IMG/VR virus record: IMGVR_UViG_3300030419_002369
Span: 1 to 24,607 of that record
From: a virus
Length of the DNA stretch: 24,607 nucleotides
Strand: one strand, 5' to 3'
Position 1 is the first letter of the stretch. Each line of letters opens with the position of its first letter. Both the position numbers and the translations under genes were made by a program. Shown here in pieces: positions 1 through 7,539 of this stretch. The notes under the pieces were generated by a model, which saw only the letters and a list, made by a program, of their open reading frames with translations, made no database searches and was not told the DNA's origin.

Positions 1-1479
1 ACTGTTCGATGCTGTACTCAGAACGGCATCAGGGGTGGATCAGCAACTGTCCACTTTCCTATCTGGCATCAAGAAATCAGAGACATCATCGTCCTCAAAA
101 ACAACAAAGGAACAGACGACAACAGAGTCAGAAAGTTAGATTACTCTATACAGATTTCCAAATTATTTTATGAACGTTTTATCGAAGATAAGGAAATCAC
201 GCTTTTTTCCCCTCATGATGTTCCTGGTCTGTATGAGAATTTTGGGACCGATAAGTTTGATGACTTATATGTTCGTTACGAGTCAGATGAATCCATCCCC
301 TCCACAAGAGTCAGTGCTCAAGAATTAATTCTTGATCTTCTTAAGGAGAGAGCAGAGACTGGACGGATCTATATTATGAATATAGATCATTGTAATAGTC
401 ATTCATCCTTTAAAGATAATATTTACATGAGTAATCTTTGTCAGGAGATTACTCTTCCAACGTATCCTATTAGTCATATAGATGATCATCTAGGTGAGAT
501 TTCTCTTTGTATATTATCTGCAGTTAATGTTGGAACAATAAGAAGTGATAAGGAACTGGAAGATCTTTGTGATCTTTCTGTTCGTGCATTGGAAGAGTTG
601 ATTGATTATCAGCAGTATCCTGTATTAGCAGCAGAGCAAGCAACGAAGGCACGTAGATCTCTTGGAGTAGGGTTTATTGGACTTGCACATTATCTTGCTA
701 AACTTGGGTTTAATTATAACTCTCAAGAGGCATGGAATGCTGTTCATAGTTTAGCAGAATCTTTCCAGTATTTTCTATTGAAGTCATCTAATCAGATTGC
801 TAAGGAGAAGGGGCATTGTGAGAATTTTGGAAGGACTAAGTATGCAGATGGAATACTACCAATTGATACATATAAACGTGATGTAGATGACATTTGTCCA
901 CCGGAGTATCAACATGATTGGGAGAGTCTACGGAATGATATCACCACCTATGGTCTTAGGCACTCAACACTGTCCGCACAAATGCCTTCGGAGAGCAGTT
1001 CCGTTGTGTCAAATGCAACAAACGGAATTGAACCACCTAGAGATTACTTGTCCGTTAAAAAATCAAAGAAGGGACCTCTTAAGCAGATTGTTCCCTCCTA
1101 TGCTAGTTTAAAGAATGAATATACTTTGTTATGGGATATGCCTAGTAATGATGGTTATATTAAAATAGTTGCCGTTATGCAGAAGTTCTTTGATCAGGGA
1201 ATTTCTGGGAACTGGTCTTATAATCCAGAGCATTATGAGAATTCTGAAGTTCCTGTTAGTGTAATGGCTAATGATTTATTAACTACATATAAGTATGGTT
1301 GGAAGACCTCTTATTATCAAAACACAAATGATCTTAAGAGTGATGAAGAACCTGCACATCCTATTGGATGGCACGATAATATAGAAGAAGTTGGTATTCA
1401 AGGTGGTACAAAATTAACCACTTTATTGGATGAATTAAGTAATTCTGAGGAGGGTGAGTGTGAGTCCTGTTCAATCTGA
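1..1479 (+). CDS. nrdA: Ribonucleoside-diphosphate reductase, class Ia, alpha subunit (3'-terminal part)
   Basis: This is the C-terminal 492 residues of the large subunit, which reduces ribonucleoside diphosphates to deoxy forms. The frame is open from the first base, so the true start lies upstream of the window; the ATG at 376 is internal. The text follows E. coli NrdA closely from its G-G-V-R-G-G region to the C-terminus. The finger-loop motif N-L-C-x-E is at residues 145-149 of this fragment, with the radical Cys at 147. The partner active-site Cys is at 170 (S-L-C-I-L-S). The PSE-S-S loop and N-A-T-N-G-I-E-P-P follow, and the radical-transfer Tyr pair is encoded at 1312-1317. The tail C-E-S-C-S-I carries the redox Cys pair with shorter spacing than in E. 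coli. The nrdB start lies 10 nt past the stop. Codon use switches abruptly: C-ending codons before about 360 and at 955-1060, T-ending elsewhere. Confidence 0.97.
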   Translation, partial: TVRCCTQNGIRGGSATVHFPIWHQEIRDIIVLKNNKGTDDNRVRKLDYSIQISKLFYERFIEDKEITLFSPHDVPGLYENFGTDKFDDLYVRYESDESIPSTRVSAQELILDLLKERAETGRIYIMNIDHCNSHSSFKDNIYMSNLCQEITLPTYPISHIDDHLGEISLCILSAVNVGTIRSDKELEDLCDLSVRALEELIDYQQYPVLAAEQATKARRSLGVGFIGLAHYLAKLGFNYNSQEAWNAVHSLAESFQYFLLKSSNQIAKEKGHCENFGRTKYADGILPIDTYKRDVDDICPPEYQHDWESLRNDITTYGLRHSTLSAQMPSESSSVVSNATNGIEPPRDYLSVKKSKKGPLKQIVPSYASLKNEYTLLWDMPSNDGYIKIVAVMQKFFDQGISGNWSYNPEHYENSEVPVSVMANDLLTTYKYGWKTSYYQNTNDLKSDEEPAHPIGWHDNIEEVGIQGGTKLTTLLDELSNSEEGECESCSI

Positions 1480-1489
1480 TATACATGGT

Positions 1490-2620
1490 ATGACTGTCTT
1501 CAATACTGAAGAAGTTGATACTAAGAAACAACCAATGTTTTTTGGAAAACCTCTTGGTGTTCAACGTTATGATTCGTATAAGTATCCTGTATTTGATAGA
1601 CTTACTACTCAACAGTTAGGATATTTTTGGAGACCAGAGGAAGTATCACTCCAGAAGGATAGAGGAGATTATCAAACATTACGTCCAGAACAAAAGCATG
1701 TTTTTACTTCTAATTTGAAGTATCAGACTATGTTGGATTCTGTGCAAGGACGTGCTCCTGGTATGGCTTTTATCCCTTATTGTTCATTACCAGAGTTAGA
1801 AGCATGTATGGAAGTATGGGGATTTATGGAGATGATCCATAGTCGTTCCTATACTTATATTGTTAAGAATGTGTATTCAGATCCGTCTGATGTATTTGAT
1901 ACTATTCTTAGAGATGAGAAGATACTAGAACGTGCTGCTAGTGTTACTGAATCGTATGATACTTTTATTAACTCTGCTCAAGAGTGGGGTGCTAGTAATA
2001 ATTGGAGAGATGATTGGAGAGATCATATTAATGCACAATGGACACGTAAAGATTTAAAAAGACAACTTTATAGGGCAATTGCTAATGTTAACATATTGGA
2101 AGGAATTCGTTTTTATGTTTCTTTTGCTTGTAGTTTTGCCTTTGGTGAACTTAAACTCATGGAAGGGTCAGCAAAAATTATCTCCCTCATTGCAAGAGAC
2201 GAAAACCAACATCTCGTACTTACTCAAACAATCTTAAACAATTGGAGAAAGGGTGATGATCCAGAGATGGTAGAGATAATGAAAGAAGAAGAGGAGTGGA
2301 CATATAAGATGTTTGATCGGTGTGTAAATGAAGAGAAAGCATGGGCAGACTATTTGTTTAGAGATGGAAGTATGATAGGATTGAATGATAAGTTACTACA
2401 GAGATATGTTGAGTGGATTGCTAATAAGAGACTTAAGGCAATAGGTCTCAAACCAGTATATGATATTCCTATGCGAAACAATCCACTTCCTTGGACACAG
2501 CATTGGATTTCATCTAAGGGTTTACAAGTAGCACCACAAGAAACAGAAGTAGAATCTTATGTTGTTGGTGGTATCAAACAGGATGTTAAGAATGACACAT
2601 TCTCAGGATTTAAACTCTAA
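1490..2620 (+). CDS. nrdB: Ribonucleoside-diphosphate reductase, class Ia, beta subunit
   Basis: This 376-residue diiron radical subunit partners NrdA. I chose the ATG at 1490 because the product then begins M-T-V-F-N-T, matching the start of T4 NrdB (S-T-V-F-N-T). GTG codons at 1454 and 1460 extend the frame; the one at 1460 has a GGAGG 6 nt upstream (1449-1453), but that sequence also encodes the NrdA tail. Visible ligands and radical site are L-D-S-V-Q-G-R (first Asp), E-M-I-H-S-R-S-Y (Glu, His and the radical Tyr), the F-G-E-L-K-L-M-E-G helix, and A-R-D-E-N-Q-H (last Glu and His). The C-terminus D-T-F-S-G-F-K-L resembles the peptide that docks on NrdA. Length is normal for the family. The 2150-2260 stretch, which encodes the second diiron helix, uses C-ending codons unlike its flanks. 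The glgP start lies inside the last 29 nt. Confidence 0.97.
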   Translation: MTVFNTEEVDTKKQPMFFGKPLGVQRYDSYKYPVFDRLTTQQLGYFWRPEEVSLQKDRGDYQTLRPEQKHVFTSNLKYQTMLDSVQGRAPGMAFIPYCSLPELEACMEVWGFMEMIHSRSYTYIVKNVYSDPSDVFDTILRDEKILERAASVTESYDTFINSAQEWGASNNWRDDWRDHINAQWTRKDLKRQLYRAIANVNILEGIRFYVSFACSFAFGELKLMEGSAKIISLIARDENQHLVLTQTILNNWRKGDDPEMVEIMKEEEEWTYKMFDRCVNEEKAWADYLFRDGSMIGLNDKLLQRYVEWIANKRLKAIGLKPVYDIPMRNNPLPWTQHWISSKGLQVAPQETEVESYVVGGIKQDVKNDTFSGFKL

Positions 2621-5051
2621 AATTCTAGCAAAAAAATATGATGATTTTATTTTTGGAGATTATGAAATAATGCCCAATAATCTTTATAATGGCATTAATG
2701 AACGTTTATTTTATACACTAGGAAAACGTCCTGAGATTGCTACCACTCATGATTTCTATATGGCATTGAGTTATGCTGTAAGAGATCAGATGATGACTTA
2801 TTGGTTAGATGCTCCACGTCGTCCACAGAAAGAAGTTGCATATCTATCAGCAGAATTTTTAATTGGTCCTCAACTGAATAATAATCTTATTAGTTTGGGT
2901 ATAAGAGATGAAGCAAAGGAAGCATTATCAAATTATAATAGGTCTTTAGATGAGATTCTTGATGTAGCAGAGGAACCTGGACTGGGTAATGGTGGTCTTG
3001 GTCGTCTGGCTGCTTGTTATATGGACTCTCTAGCGACTTTAAAAGTACCTGCTACTGGTTATGGTATAAGATATAAGTATGGTATCTTCAAGCAGATTAT
3101 TAAAGATAATATGCAATTGGAAGTTACTGATAATTGGTTGCATGGAGAATGGCCTTGGGAACTTTGTCAACCTGATGAATCAGTTCTTGTAGGTTTTGGT
3201 GGTAAGGTAGAGAATTATGTATCTGATAGAGGTCATTATAGGGTAAGGTGGGTTCCTGAAGAACAAGTAGTTGCAGTACCTTATGATGTATTGCAGTTGG
3301 GATATAAGGTTAATAGTTGTAATAGATTAAGACTATGGAGAGCAGATGCTACTGAGACATTTGATTTCTATGCATTTAATATTGGAGACTATCTTGGTTC
3401 TGTAGAACAGAGTGTCTCATCCGAGACTATATCTAAGGTATTGTATCCTAATGATGGTACAGACCAAGGTAAGATATTAAGATTAAAGCAACAGCATTTC
3501 TTTGTGAGTGCTTCCTTGCAGGATATGCTTAATAGTTTGGATAGAAGAGAAATTCCAATAGAAGAATTTCCAAACTATTGGCAAGTTCAATTGAATGATA
3601 CTCACCCATCTATTGCTGTAGCAGAGATGATGAGATTACTTGTTGATGAAAGGCATATAGAGTGGGATCAAGCATGGGATATAACTCATCAGTCTGTTGC
3701 ATATACAAACCATACTCTTCTACCAGAAGCACTTGAGAAGTGGGATCTTAAACTTTTCAAGACTCTTCTACCAAGACATATGGAGATTATCTATGAGATT
3801 AATCGTAGGTTTTTACAGGTAGTAAGACTTCAATATCCTGGTGATGATCAGATGTTGGAGAAGATGTCTATTATTGATGAGCGTGGTAACAAGGCAGTTC
3901 GTATGGCACATCTTGCTACTGTTGGATCTCATCATGTAAATGGTGTTGCCGCATTGCATTCTGAGTTAGTTAGAAGTCAATTGATGCCTGAGTTTTATGA
4001 TTTATGGCCTCATAAGTTTACTAACGTAACTAATGGTGTTACTCCCAGAAGATGGATTGCATCTTCTAATCCGGCACTAGCAGAAGTTCTTGATTCTTAT
4101 TGCCCAGATTGGATTACCAATATGGAATCTTTGAGGGATTTAGAAAATAATTTAGATGATCCATCACTCTTGGAAAAATTTGGAGAGTCAAAGGTTGTAG
4201 GTAAACATAATCTTGCTACTTATATTTTTAATCATTTGGGAATATCTGTAGATCCATCTAGTATGTTTGATGTACAGGTAAAGAGAATACATGAGTACAA
4301 GAGACAGCATTTACTTGCTTTGTGGATTATTCATCAGTATCTTCGCATTAAGAGTGGACAAGATGTTGTTCCTAGAACAGTAATTTTTGGTGGTAAAGCA
4401 GCACCTGGATATTACATGGCGAAATTGATTGTTCAATTTATTTGTCATATTGCTGATGTTGTAAATACGGATCCAGATATGGATGGTAAGTTGAAGGTTA
4501 TCTTCTTACCAAACTATAGTGTTAAGTTAGGAGAGAAGGTATACCCTGCTGCTGATCTATCAGAACAGATCTCTACTGCTGGTAAGGAAGCATCCGGCAC
4601 AGGGAACATGAAGTTTATGATGAATGGTGCTTTAACTATTGGTACACTTGATGGTGCTAATGTAGAGATACGTGAACTTGTTGGTGAAGAGAACTTCTTC
4701 CTATTTGGTCACGATGAGAGTGGGATCCAACAGTTATGGAGTGAAGGGTATCATCCTCAGAATCATATGAGTTCTGAACTATGGGAAGTAATTAATCTTG
4801 TTAAAGGAGGTCACTTTAGTCATGGTGATAAAGATATGTTTGAACCTATGGTTAATAATTTAATAAATCATGATCCTTTCTGTGTCTTTGCAGATTTCTC
4901 TGATTATCTAGATGCACAAGATAGAGTGGATAGTGCATGGAAAGATCGTGATAGATGGAATAGAATGTCACTTCTAAATATTGCAAGGTCTGGATTCTTT
5001 TCATCTGACCGTTCTATTAGAGATTATTGTAATTCTATTTGGGGGATCTAA
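2592..5051 (+). CDS. glgP: Glycogen (alpha-glucan) phosphorylase, GT35 family
   Basis: This 819-residue protein is predicted to cleave alpha-1,4-glucan with phosphate, giving glucose-1-phosphate, using pyridoxal phosphate. It reads as a full-length member of the family. In order it has E-F-L-I-G near the N-terminus, G-N-G-G-L-G-R-L-A-A-C, Q-L-N-D-T-H-P, T-N-H-T-L-L-P-E-A-L, the run V-N-G-V-A-A-L-H-S, N-V-T-N-G-V-T-P-R-R-W, V-K-R-I-H-E-Y-K-R-Q, the phosphate-site stretch P-R-T-V-I-F-G-G-K-A-A-P-G-Y, and E-A-S-G-T-G-N-M-K-F with the PLP-binding Lys at 674 (codon 4611-4613). I saw no frameshift and no missing core residue. The ATG at 2592 follows AGGA at 2580-2583; a longer start at 2559 would only add residues read out of frame from nrdB. 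Placement after nrdAB suggests co-transcription and a role as an auxiliary metabolic gene mobilising host glycogen. Confidence 0.96.
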   Translation: MTHSQDLNSKILAKKYDDFIFGDYEIMPNNLYNGINERLFYTLGKRPEIATTHDFYMALSYAVRDQMMTYWLDAPRRPQKEVAYLSAEFLIGPQLNNNLISLGIRDEAKEALSNYNRSLDEILDVAEEPGLGNGGLGRLAACYMDSLATLKVPATGYGIRYKYGIFKQIIKDNMQLEVTDNWLHGEWPWELCQPDESVLVGFGGKVENYVSDRGHYRVRWVPEEQVVAVPYDVLQLGYKVNSCNRLRLWRADATETFDFYAFNIGDYLGSVEQSVSSETISKVLYPNDGTDQGKILRLKQQHFFVSASLQDMLNSLDRREIPIEEFPNYWQVQLNDTHPSIAVAEMMRLLVDERHIEWDQAWDITHQSVAYTNHTLLPEALEKWDLKLFKTLLPRHMEIIYEINRRFLQVVRLQYPGDDQMLEKMSIIDERGNKAVRMAHLATVGSHHVNGVAALHSELVRSQLMPEFYDLWPHKFTNVTNGVTPRRWIASSNPALAEVLDSYCPDWITNMESLRDLENNLDDPSLLEKFGESKVVGKHNLATYIFNHLGISVDPSSMFDVQVKRIHEYKRQHLLALWIIHQYLRIKSGQDVVPRTVIFGGKAAPGYYMAKLIVQFICHIADVVNTDPDMDGKLKVIFLPNYSVKLGEKVYPAADLSEQISTAGKEASGTGNMKFMMNGALTIGTLDGANVEIRELVGEENFFLFGHDESGIQQLWSEGYHPQNHMSSELWEVINLVKGGHFSHGDKDMFEPMVNNLINHDPFCVFADFSDYLDAQDRVDSAWKDRDRWNRMSLLNIARSGFFSSDRSIRDYCNSIWGI

Positions 5052-5076
5052 ATAAGATGACTATTAAACTTATGGG

Positions 5077-5547
5077 ATGGCGACCACCACAAAGACCACA
5101 ATGGGTCAAGGAGATTATGAGAATCCCTGGACCTATGAGGGTACAACTTTTACTTCTGCTGATATTGACAATTTCTTCGGTTTCGTCTACTGTATTACAA
5201 ATAACACGAACGGAAGGCAGTACATCGGGCGTAAGTATTTCTGGAAGTTTAGAACTCCGCGAGGTAAAAAGCGCAAAGTAAAATCTGAATCTGATTGGAA
5301 AAATTATTATGGATCGTCTGAAGAACTTAAGGAAGAAATTCAACAATTGGGTAGACATAACTTTAGCAGAGTTATGCTCAGCTTACATAAAACAGCTGGC
5401 AAAACAAACTTCGAAGAGACGAGACAACTCTTTCTTAAAGGAGTACTCACTGAATCACTTAGCGACGGAACACCGAAGTACTACAATAGTAACATCCTCT
5501 CAAGATACTTCAGAAAAGACTATTATGAGGTTGGACAAGACGGATGA
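5077..5547 (+). CDS. SegE-like GIY-YIG endonuclease
   Basis: This 156-residue protein has the GIY-YIG nuclease signature: G-F-V-Y at 35-38, then Y-I-G-R at 49-52, followed by a basic segment (R-G-K-K-R-K-V-K, about 62-69) and W-K-N-Y-Y-G-S. A plausible catalytic acidic position is in N-F-E-E-T-R-Q near 111-117. The spacing fits the T4 SegE-type GIY-YIG domain used by free-standing phage nucleases, some of which promote transfer of their own locus. No intron is visible around it. The start has no clear Shine-Dalgarno site; ATG 5101 (M9) is an alternative. Codon use is richer in C-ending codons than in glgP upstream or the small genes downstream, consistent with separate ancestry. It may be a homing endonuclease or a domesticated repair or degradation nuclease; the sequence does not decide. 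Confidence 0.85.
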   Translation: MATTTKTTMGQGDYENPWTYEGTTFTSADIDNFFGFVYCITNNTNGRQYIGRKYFWKFRTPRGKKRKVKSESDWKNYYGSSEELKEEIQQLGRHNFSRVMLSLHKTAGKTNFEETRQLFLKGVLTESLSDGTPKYYNSNILSRYFRKDYYEVGQDG

Positions 5548-5716
5548 GATTGTTGATAGTGTAAGGGATTGGGTAGTTGATAAGATAGAAGCAGCAGAAC
5601 CTGTTGGTGATAAGATTGCACTCTATTCTGAATTTGAAGAGTGGATTGAGTTAGATGATGAAGATTCTATAGACATCATATCTTCAGGGACTAAGATCAA
5701 ACCACCTGAGGAATGA
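5525..5716 (+). CDS. Small acidic protein of unknown function
   Basis: The predicted product has 63 residues, starts M-R-L-D-K-T-D-E and is strongly acidic throughout, with a D-D-E-D stretch near residues 45-48. The open frame continues upstream to 5309, but that part reads through the nuclease gene and looks like a shadow, so I place the start at ATG 5525, giving a 23-nt overlap with the nuclease gene. No family is recognised. It is probably one of the small accessory proteins common in T4-like phages. No membrane segment or Cys motif is visible. Confidence 0.7.
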   Translation: MRLDKTDEIVDSVRDWVVDKIEAAEPVGDKIALYSEFEEWIELDDEDSIDIISSGTKIKPPEE

Positions 5717-5722
5717 TATATA

Positions 5723-6055
5723 ATGATTAGGAGACCTTGGGGAACATATGAAGTTCTGTTAGATGAACCTGAATGTAAGGTAAAAAGAATATTTGTATAT
5801 CCAAAACAAAGATTTTCCCTTCAGTATCACAACTACAGAGAGGAACATTGGACTATTGTAGATGGTATTGGTACAATTACACAAGGTGATATTTCATCTA
5901 CGATAAGACCAGGAGAGTATGCATATATTCCAAAGAAAGCAATTCATCGTCTTGATGGTGGTGAGAATGGTGTACTTTTCATTGAAGTACAACGTGGTAA
6001 ATGTGATGAAGATGATATCGTAAGATTATCAGATGATTATGGGAGAGTAAATTAG
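5723..6055 (+). CDS. Cupin protein, mannose-6-phosphate isomerase type II / ManC C-terminal-like
   Basis: This 110-residue single-domain cupin begins R-R-P-W-G-T-Y-E and contains V-K-R-I-F-V-Y-P, Q-R-F-S-L-Q-Y-H, R-E-E-H-W, P-G-E-Y-A-Y-I-P and a second-motif His at 75. This is the pattern of the domain found alone or at the end of bifunctional ManC proteins (PF01050), which interconverts mannose-6-phosphate and fructose-6-phosphate. In that family the first motif is usually H-x-H-R-x-E-H-W. Here it is H36-N-Y38-R-E-E-H42-W, so the second metal-ligand His is replaced by Tyr. The domain may still bind metal through the remaining residues or may have lost isomerase activity. If active it could supply mannose units toward GDP-mannose, the substrate of the epimerase encoded at 8359. 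It lies 6 nt after the previous gene. Confidence 0.85.
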   Translation: MIRRPWGTYEVLLDEPECKVKRIFVYPKQRFSLQYHNYREEHWTIVDGIGTITQGDISSTIRPGEYAYIPKKAIHRLDGGENGVLFIEVQRGKCDEDDIVRLSDDYGRVN

Positions 6056-6065
6056 GTACAGAAAA

Positions 6066-6314
6066 ATGTTAGTAGTACAATGTAAAGACTGCCGGAAAGA
6101 ACTGAGCAGTACAAATAGAAGTCAATCGTGTGGATGTCCTAACATGATGACGGTGAAGGGTGACAGTGTAACAGCAGTTGACCTAACTAGAGTTATCATG
6201 TTACAATCAAACAAGCAAAACAAAACACCAAATGCACTGTCTCCTCAAGATCTGGCATTTCAGGAAGAGAGAAGGCGAAGGAAGGTGCGTAAATTAGACT
6301 TTGAAGTTCGATGA
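6066..6314 (+). CDS. Small Cys-containing basic protein of unknown function
   Basis: The product has 82 residues. The N-terminus has C-K-D-C at residues 6-9 and C-G-C at about 22-24, a spacing that could form a small zinc site. The C-terminal third is basic (E-E-R-R-R-R-K-V-R-K). No named family is recognised. The stop overlaps the next start as ATGA, which suggests coupled translation with the membrane protein that follows. The function could be nucleic-acid binding, from the charge and the possible zinc knuckle, but that is inference only. Confidence 0.75.
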   Translation: MLVVQCKDCRKELSSTNRSQSCGCPNMMTVKGDSVTAVDLTRVIMLQSNKQNKTPNALSPQDLAFQEERRRRKVRKLDFEVR

Positions 6315-6637
6315 CTGAAGAGGCGATTCGCAAGGTATCGTATACTAAAGCAGAAGTAGATGCTTTAATTGCTGCTGCTGTTGCTGAAGCACATGAAGCA
6401 GATCGTATCATCATGGCTAAGCATAATCGTGATGCTACTATTATTAGTATGATTCTTGGGTTTATTTGTCTTGCATTATTTGTGGATGGACTACTTAGGA
6501 TTTTGGGTATCATTCCACCTTTTATGGATCTTGATGTTAATGTTATTGATGATGTTATAGAGAAGGTTGAGAGTGATATGATTCCATTGATTCAGGATAC
6601 CGCACAAAAGGCTACTAAATATATACCAAGAAGATGA
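6311..6637 (+). CDS. Small single-pass membrane protein
   Basis: This 108-residue protein has an alanine-rich, helix-prone N-terminus (A-L-I-A-A-A-V-A-E-A-H-E-A) and one hydrophobic segment at about 44-69 (M-I-L-G-F-I-C-L-A-L-F-V...). An amphipathic acidic-to-basic tail ends I-P-R-R. The first of a run of four membrane proteins, it shares a 4-nt overlap with the gene on each side. No family is recognised. It is probably inserted in the host inner or thylakoid membrane; the partner is unknown. Confidence 0.75.
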   Translation: MTEEAIRKVSYTKAEVDALIAAAVAEAHEADRIIMAKHNRDATIISMILGFICLALFVDGLLRILGIIPPFMDLDVNVIDDVIEKVESDMIPLIQDTAQKATKYIPRR

Positions 6638-6750
6638 TGGGGACTATAGATACTTCATGGAGTTCAATAAGAGTTGCTCTTATTATGATTATGGCAGTTG
6701 TATGGTTTTATCTTTTGAACGTAGAACTTAGAAGCAACAATGATGAATGA
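6634..6750 (+). CDS. 38-residue single-span membrane peptide
   Basis: A very short gene fills what would otherwise be a roughly 100-nt gap between two membrane protein genes. It starts at ATG 6634, overlapping the preceding stop by 4 nt (ATGA), and ends at TGA 6748-6750, 11 nt into the next gene. The product begins M-M-G-T-I-D-T-S-W and has one hydrophobic span at about 13-29 (V-A-L-I-M-I-M-A-V-V-W-F-Y), then a short polar tail. Placement and the perfect overlap at both ends support it as real. Function unknown. Confidence 0.65.
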   Translation: MMGTIDTSWSSIRVALIMIMAVVWFYLLNVELRSNNDE

Positions 6751-7084
6751 TTTTTCAGTAATAATATTTTTAGTCATTTCATTGTCTCTTCTTGGTGGTG
6801 CTTTGTGGTTAATGTGGAGTGCTGGTACTTCTGAACCTATGAAAAATTATAGGACTGGTACTTGGACAACACAGGTTACCAAAAGAGTTCATCCTGAGAT
6901 GGAAGGTGTAGAACCTGGTACAGAACTAATGGGTGTAAACTTTGATGAGAAACCTACTAGTTGTGATTTAGAAGAATATAAAGATCTTCAAGCACGTATA
7001 GAAGTATTAAGAGCTGAATTGGAAGGAGAAGATGATGACGACGACGATGATGATGGAGATGTTCCCGCACTACTAAAACGATGA
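6740..7084 (+). CDS. N-terminally anchored membrane protein with poly-Asp tract
   Basis: This 114-residue protein has a hydrophobic segment at about 6-26 (V-I-I-F-L-V-I-S-L-S-L-L-G-G-A-L-W), which may be an uncleaved anchor. A soluble middle part follows, then a predicted helix around residues 78-94 and an eight-Asp run encoded by 7031-7054 before the tail D-V-P-A-L-L-K-R. The start may be ATG 6740 or 6743. It overlaps the next gene by ATGA. The acidic tract could bind cations or a basic partner; no family is recognised. Confidence 0.75.
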   Translation: MMNDFSVIIFLVISLSLLGGALWLMWSAGTSEPMKNYRTGTWTTQVTKRVHPEMEGVEPGTELMGVNFDEKPTSCDLEEYKDLQARIEVLRAELEGEDDDDDDDDGDVPALLKR

Positions 7085-7365
7085 CTTTTCTAATAGCATT
7101 AATGTCCTTTGCAAATTTTGTGTTCTATCCTTTAGTGATAGGTACAATTGTTGCAGTTATTATTGAACAAATCTTTAGGGCAAGAGGTAGCGAAGATAAC
7201 CCAGAAGATGTAAGAAGGGTTGTTATTTCTATGGGTATACGAAAGTATCTTTATAGGCAAGCATGGCTTTTTAATATAATTTGGTTCATAGGATATTTTA
7301 TTCTTATGTTCACTATAGGTAGACAGCAACCAGCAGCAATGCCTGATATGATCTGGCAGGGTTAG
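7081..7365 (+). CDS. Two-span small membrane protein
   Basis: This 94-residue protein has two hydrophobic segments, at about 2-28 (F-L-I-A-L-M-S-F-A-N-F-V-F-Y-P) and 61-79 (A-W-L-F-N-I-I-W-F-I-G-Y-F). They are separated by a charged loop with R-A-R-G-S-E-D-N and R-K-Y-L-Y-R. It is the last of the four overlapping membrane protein genes; after it there is a 30-nt gap without a terminator. Function is not recognisable. Confidence 0.75.
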   Translation: MTFLIALMSFANFVFYPLVIGTIVAVIIEQIFRARGSEDNPEDVRRVVISMGIRKYLYRQAWLFNIIWFIGYFILMFTIGRQQPAAMPDMIWQG

Positions 7366-7395
7366 TTGTATACATAATAAGGTTTAATTAATCTT

Positions 7396-7539
7396 ATGAA
7401 GAAAGACATTAACATTAGGGAAGCGAAACCTTACTTCCCAGACACTCTTCCATGTGAATATGATCCACCTGATACAAAACAATTGGATGAAGAGGACTAT
7501 TATGAATCTTATAATAGAGGAAGGGGATCTGATGCTTGA
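7396..7539 (+). CDS. Small acidic protein of unknown function (47 residues)
   Basis: The frame ATG 7396 to TGA 7537-7539 encodes 47 residues beginning M-K-K-D-I-N-I-R-E, with P-Y-F-P-D-T-L-P near the middle and a Tyr-, Glu- and Asp-rich second half. It fills the gap between the membrane gene run and the promoter at 7536. The composition and placement look like a true small phage gene. Its stop codon lies inside the -35 element of that promoter. Confidence 0.6.
   Translation: MKKDINIREAKPYFPDTLPCEYDPPDTKQLDEEDYYESYNRGRGSDA

Noticed and set aside
376-1479. A 367-residue protein starting at ATG 376
   Set aside because: The frame is open from base 1 and continues the NrdA sequence, so this is an internal Met of a longer gene.
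1454-1489. GTG start for nrdB at 1454 or 1460 with a good Shine-Dalgarno sequence
   Set aside because: The extra residues have no counterpart in T4 or E. coli NrdB, and the GGAGG falls in codons of the conserved NrdA tail; ATG 1490 matches the family start. Not fully excluded.
1361-1612. Minus-strand frames throughout (for example here and at 8711-9052, 16533-16778, 17872-18186)
   Set aside because: All lie opposite strong plus-strand genes, have shadow-like composition and no supporting signals.
5039-5281. An 80-residue frame over the start of the nuclease gene
   Set aside because: It overlaps the SegE-like gene in another frame, has no recognisable motif and a low-complexity Leu/Ser composition.
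5309-5524. An upstream extension of the small acidic protein
   Set aside because: This part lies wholly inside the nuclease gene in another frame, and its composition differs sharply from the acidic part after ATG 5525.
5717-5724. A TATATAAT -10-like sequence before the cupin gene
   Set aside because: It overlaps the ATG, so a transcript from it would lack the start codon, and no -35 element is well placed.
7031-7054. A short trinucleotide repeat (GAT/GAC)
   Set aside because: It simply encodes the eight-Asp tract within the membrane protein gene and does not continue beyond it.
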